Origin: Clostridiaceae bacterium
GTDB taxonomy: Bacteria > Bacillota > Clostridia > DSM-8532
Length of the DNA: 40,905 nucleotides
Direction: 5' to 3'
Assembly: GCA_012728015.1 (NCBI GenBank)
Contig: JAAYFY010000059.1
Location: 1-40,905, forward strand
Made by a program: the position numbers and the translations under genes. Below, in pieces: positions 39,030 to 40,905 of the stretch (its first letter is position 1; every line of letters begins with the position of its first letter). The notes beneath the pieces were generated by a model that searched no databases, was not told where the DNA came from, and was given only the letters and a program-made list of their open reading frames with translations.

Positions 39030-39392
39030 ATGAGAAGACATGACAGGGATTTGGTTGAAAAGGGGTACGAGTTTGCCAGGAAAGCCTATGCGGCCTATGG
39101 TGTTGACACCGACGCTGTCATTAAGAGACTCCAGAAGCTTCAAATCTCCCTCCATTGCTGGCAGGGTGTCCTAAAAGCCATATTGATTGCCCTTCTTGAA
39201 CCTACAGAACTCTTGCTGTTAGAGGAGAAACGGGGCAACTATGGGAACAGGCTGGCTCTTATGGAGGAGTTTAAAACCCTTCCTTTCGGCGCGGTATGGG
39301 ACAAATACTGTCTGGAGATGCAGGTCCCTGCAGGCTCCGATTGGATGCTGGATGTCAGGAAATACGAAGAGAAGGTGCTTTCAAAAAGATGA
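39030..39392 (+). pseudogene. rhaA: L-rhamnose isomerase relic with a large in-frame internal deletion
   Basis: The 120 residues are the two ends of L-rhamnose isomerase joined directly. Residues 1-46 match the N terminus (YEFARKAYAAYGVDTDAVI, ...ISLHCWQG; compare the conserved MHCWQGDDV of RhaA). Residues 47-120 match the C terminus (LKAILIALLEPTE, LALMEEFKTLPFGAVWD, PAGSDWMLDVRKYEEKVLS; compare the LLxALLEPT, LPWxAVW and PAGSxWL blocks). About 300 central residues with the TIM-barrel active site and all metal ligands are missing, against a normal length near 415-420. The join is at about 39165-39172 and keeps the frame. The product cannot be an isomerase. It lies 72 bases after the kinase gene. 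Confidence 0.85.
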
Positions 39393-39403
39393 AAGGTCTT
39401 GTT

Positions 39404-39438
39404 AAGGTCTTACGCTCAAGCAATGTAAGACCTTTTTT
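39404..39438 (+). terminator. Terminator of the KDPG aldolase operon
   Basis: AAGGTCTTAC (39404-39413) and GTAAGACCTT (39425-39434) form a perfect 10-bp stem with an 11-base loop, followed by more T. Confidence 0.85.
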
Positions 39439-39600
39439 CATGGTAACTACATGGTATTACCATTCCAGGCGGCGGTATGGCGGCGTCATGATTGCTAAAG
39501 CGCCCAGAAAATGTTACAGTATTGATACAACTTTGGTACAGATAAGAAACAAAAACCTGATAATATTATTGGAATTGATGCATCTGTAAGAGGGACATCT

Positions 39601-40326
39601 ATGAAAAAGGGTTTTCTTTTTTTGCTGTGGCTTATGATATCTGTTGTTCTGGCATCGTGCAGCCTGACTGCAATAGACGGCGGTAAAGATACACCAGTTC
39701 CAACAGCCGAAAACACCTCTGAACCCAAAGGTTATGCTGCCGATCCCGGCAATGAATCCGAACAGGACAGCAATGATCCGGAAATTGACTGGGACAGGAT
39801 TCGGGCAGGGGACGAAGAATACATAAAAGGCATAATAGAGGAAAGGGCTATTGAGGTATTGACCGCCATCAGCAATAACGATTTTGGGAAGCTGTCAGGG
39901 GCAGTCCATCCTGAAAAAGGCGTCCGGTTTACTCCCTATGGCTATGTGGATGCAGAAAGAGATCTTGTGTTCTCTGCGGATGAGATCAAAAGTATGGCTT
40001 CAGATTCCCGGATATATATGTGGGGAAACTATGACGGCATTGGAGATCCCATAGAGCTAAGCTTCCGGGATTACTTCTCCAGGTTTGTCTATGACGCCGA
40101 CTTTTTGGAGGCTGAACAAACAGGATATAACAAGATCCTGGGACAGGGGAACTCCATCAACAACAGTTTCGAGTTTTACGAAGACTCAATAATAGTGGAG
40201 TACCATTTCCCGGGAATTGATCCCAAGTACGAGGGGATGGACTGGAGGAGCCTGAGGCTGGTATTCGAAGAAGCCGGCGATACCTGGTACCTCGTAGGAA
40301 TCATACATGACGAATGGACTATATAA
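39601..40326 (+). CDS. Secreted lipoprotein of unknown function
   Basis: A 241-residue lipoprotein. The signal peptide MKKGFLFLLWLMISVVLAS ends at Cys 20 (lipobox VLASC), followed by a disordered linker rich in Pro, Glu, Ser and Asp (about 27-65). The folded part (about 75-241) starts with a helix (EYIKGIIEERAIEVLTAIS) and then FGKLSGAVHPEKGVRFTPYG. It ends with LRLVFEEAGDTWYLVGIIHDEWTI, a pattern recalling NTF2-like or DUF-type domains of Firmicutes lipoproteins. No catalytic motif is seen. AGAGGGA lies upstream of ATG 39601. It is anchored on the outer face of the membrane. Role unknown. Confidence 0.75.
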   Translation: MKKGFLFLLWLMISVVLASCSLTAIDGGKDTPVPTAENTSEPKGYAADPGNESEQDSNDPEIDWDRIRAGDEEYIKGIIEERAIEVLTAISNNDFGKLSGAVHPEKGVRFTPYGYVDAERDLVFSADEIKSMASDSRIYMWGNYDGIGDPIELSFRDYFSRFVYDADFLEAEQTGYNKILGQGNSINNSFEFYEDSIIVEYHFPGIDPKYEGMDWRSLRLVFEEAGDTWYLVGIIHDEWTI

Positions 40327-40421
40327 ATCTAACAGGCGCATCATGGGTTGCAGTGCGTATGATGAAAGACGCTTGCAGGACCTGTAATAGCACAGTAGGA
40401 TAACATGGGAAAAAGAGGCGA

Positions 40422-40450
40422 TTGACAGGGCATGGCCTCCGTGCTAAACT
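40422..40450 (+). promoter_or_regulatory. Strong sigma-A promoter in the gene-free right end
   Basis: TTGACA (40422-40427), 17 bases, TAAACT (40445-40450). No convincing protein gene follows before the second promoter at 40690. Confidence 0.6.
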
Positions 40451-40455
40451 AAGAA

Positions 40456-40655
40456 TCCGTGACTGGCGTGACCGCCAGCGAGCGGTTTTACCGGAAGCGC
40501 AAGGAAGGTTTGGCTGCCTCCATCTATTCTCGTGGTGAATTGATGAATGGACCGAGCATGGGAAATGGGGAGATTGGCAAAATGCTATCCTCGTGCCAAA
40601 CAAGTGTCCGCCTCACGAAAGGCCGATGAATACATGATTTTGGTGAATGCGGCCC
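40456..40655 (+). ncRNA. Candidate structured RNA downstream of the 40422 promoter
   Basis: The transcript would begin near 40456 and contains successive complementary blocks. These are CTGGCG/CGCCAG (40463-40468 with 40473-40478), CGGT/ACCG (40482-40492), the long-range GTTTGGC/GCCAAAC (40508-40514 with 40595-40601), and a small hairpin with loop TCCGCCT (40604-40616). CGTGACTGGCG followed by a small hairpin and GGAAGC, and a later CCGCCT, recall the ZTP (pfl) riboswitch. However the P1 stem is poor and the GGGC after CCGCCT is missing. Class unassigned. Confidence 0.35.
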
Positions 40656-40676
40656 GGTGAATTGGAGGCTCAAAAC

Positions 40677-40718
40677 ATGTCGATTTTTGTTGACAGAGCC
40701 CCGGTGGGCATGGTATAA
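40677..40718 (+). CDS. 13-codon open frame with a good ribosome binding site
   Basis: ATG 40677 is preceded by GGAGG at an 8-base spacing and encodes MSIFVDRAPVGMV before TAA. The frame overlaps the promoter at 40690-40719, so it may be coincidence, a leader peptide or the remains of a gene. No homology is recognised. Confidence 0.2.
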   Translation: MSIFVDRAPVGMV

Positions 40719-40719
40719 T
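40690..40719 (+). promoter_or_regulatory. Strong promoter, probably of a ribosomal RNA operon
   Basis: TTGACA (40690-40695), 18 bases, TATAAT (40714-40719), all twelve consensus bases. It is followed by a long non-coding leader to the window end. Confidence 0.75.
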
Positions 40720-40905
40720 ATGAGTCCGCGGCTTAAAAACATAAACGTCTTGAGGCGCGGAAATATGCCGGAGAGTTTCGGCATGGACATTGAAAATTGA
40801 ACAGTGTATGATGTAAGGAACTCGTTAATACAAGTTCATGGATGACGGTGCATTCATGGACGCCTTGAGTAATTCAGCTGCTTGGCCAAACAAGCAGACG
40901 CAACG
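40720..40905 (+). other. Probable rRNA operon leader (rRNA gene outside the window)
   Basis: The stretch is free of genes and contains GACATTGAAAATTGAACAGT (40787-40806), a type of sequence seen just before 16S or 23S rRNA in Clostridia. A hairpin GCCGGAGAGTTTCGGC-like element lies near 40769-40784. No mature rRNA sequence is reached before base 40905. Confidence 0.5.

Noticed and set aside
1-40905. CRISPR array, tRNA or phage genes
   Set aside because: I saw no regularly spaced direct repeats, no cloverleaf with TTCRANY-type T-arm, and no phage structural, integrase or lysis genes.

Overview
The window looks like a chromosomal segment of a Gram-positive Clostridia-type bacterium that lives on plant polysaccharide. 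The evidence is the gene families (CstA, ECF sigma/anti-sigma pairs, an ECF vitamin-type transporter S component, GH43 enzymes, a family-5 binding protein, an ISL3 element), strong AGGAGG-type ribosome binding sites, and near-consensus sigma-A promoters. No ribosomal gene or other taxonomic marker lies inside the window, so the genus is not assigned.

Layout. 1-3350 (minus): a MATE transporter cut by the window edge, a CstA-type pyruvate/peptide transporter, and a 193-residue protein of unknown function that leads the cstA operon. 3600-5905: an ECF sigma factor with a membrane anti-sigma/sensor protein. 6096-12406: a cytidylate-kinase-like protein with a MATE exporter, a long-hairpin repeat, an acyl-CoA synthetase, an alpha/beta hydrolase with a GH43 enzyme, and a ParB/sulfiredoxin-fold orphan. 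12440-14209: a second ECF sigma/anti-sigma pair. 14311-18895 (minus): a very large GAF + PEP-synthase-type ATP-grasp + nucleotidyltransferase fusion, and glutamate dehydrogenase behind a perfect consensus promoter and a structured leader. 19289-22431 (minus): a proline-rich small protein, a second GH43 enzyme and a DEAD-box helicase with a short N terminus. 22435-24260: an ECF transporter S component in a one-base-overlap pair with a uridine-kinase-like protein, behind a long leader that can fold as an attenuator.

24390-35435 is the most coherent accessory block. It holds two xylose-isomerase-like TIM barrels, a complete Dpp/Opp-type ABC importer (binding protein, two permeases, two ATPases), a Gfo/Idh/MocA oxidoreductase, a half-size EamA membrane protein and a ROK repressor. 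Two copies of the same terminator-like hairpin bound it. The content suggests import of a glycoside, sugar acid or cyclitol and its oxidation/isomerisation (keto-sugar or inositol-like chemistry). The ROK protein is the likely regulator, with operator candidates at both promoters.

An ISL3-family insertion sequence (35439-36980), dead by a one-base frameshift, sits in the tail of the ROK terminator. It is followed by a KDPG-aldolase/KDG-kinase operon with an 18-bp palindrome at its start, and by a relic of L-rhamnose isomerase from which about 300 central residues have been deleted in frame. A lipoprotein gene follows. The window ends in a gene-free 580-base stretch with two strong promoters, the second probably that of a ribosomal RNA operon starting just outside the window.
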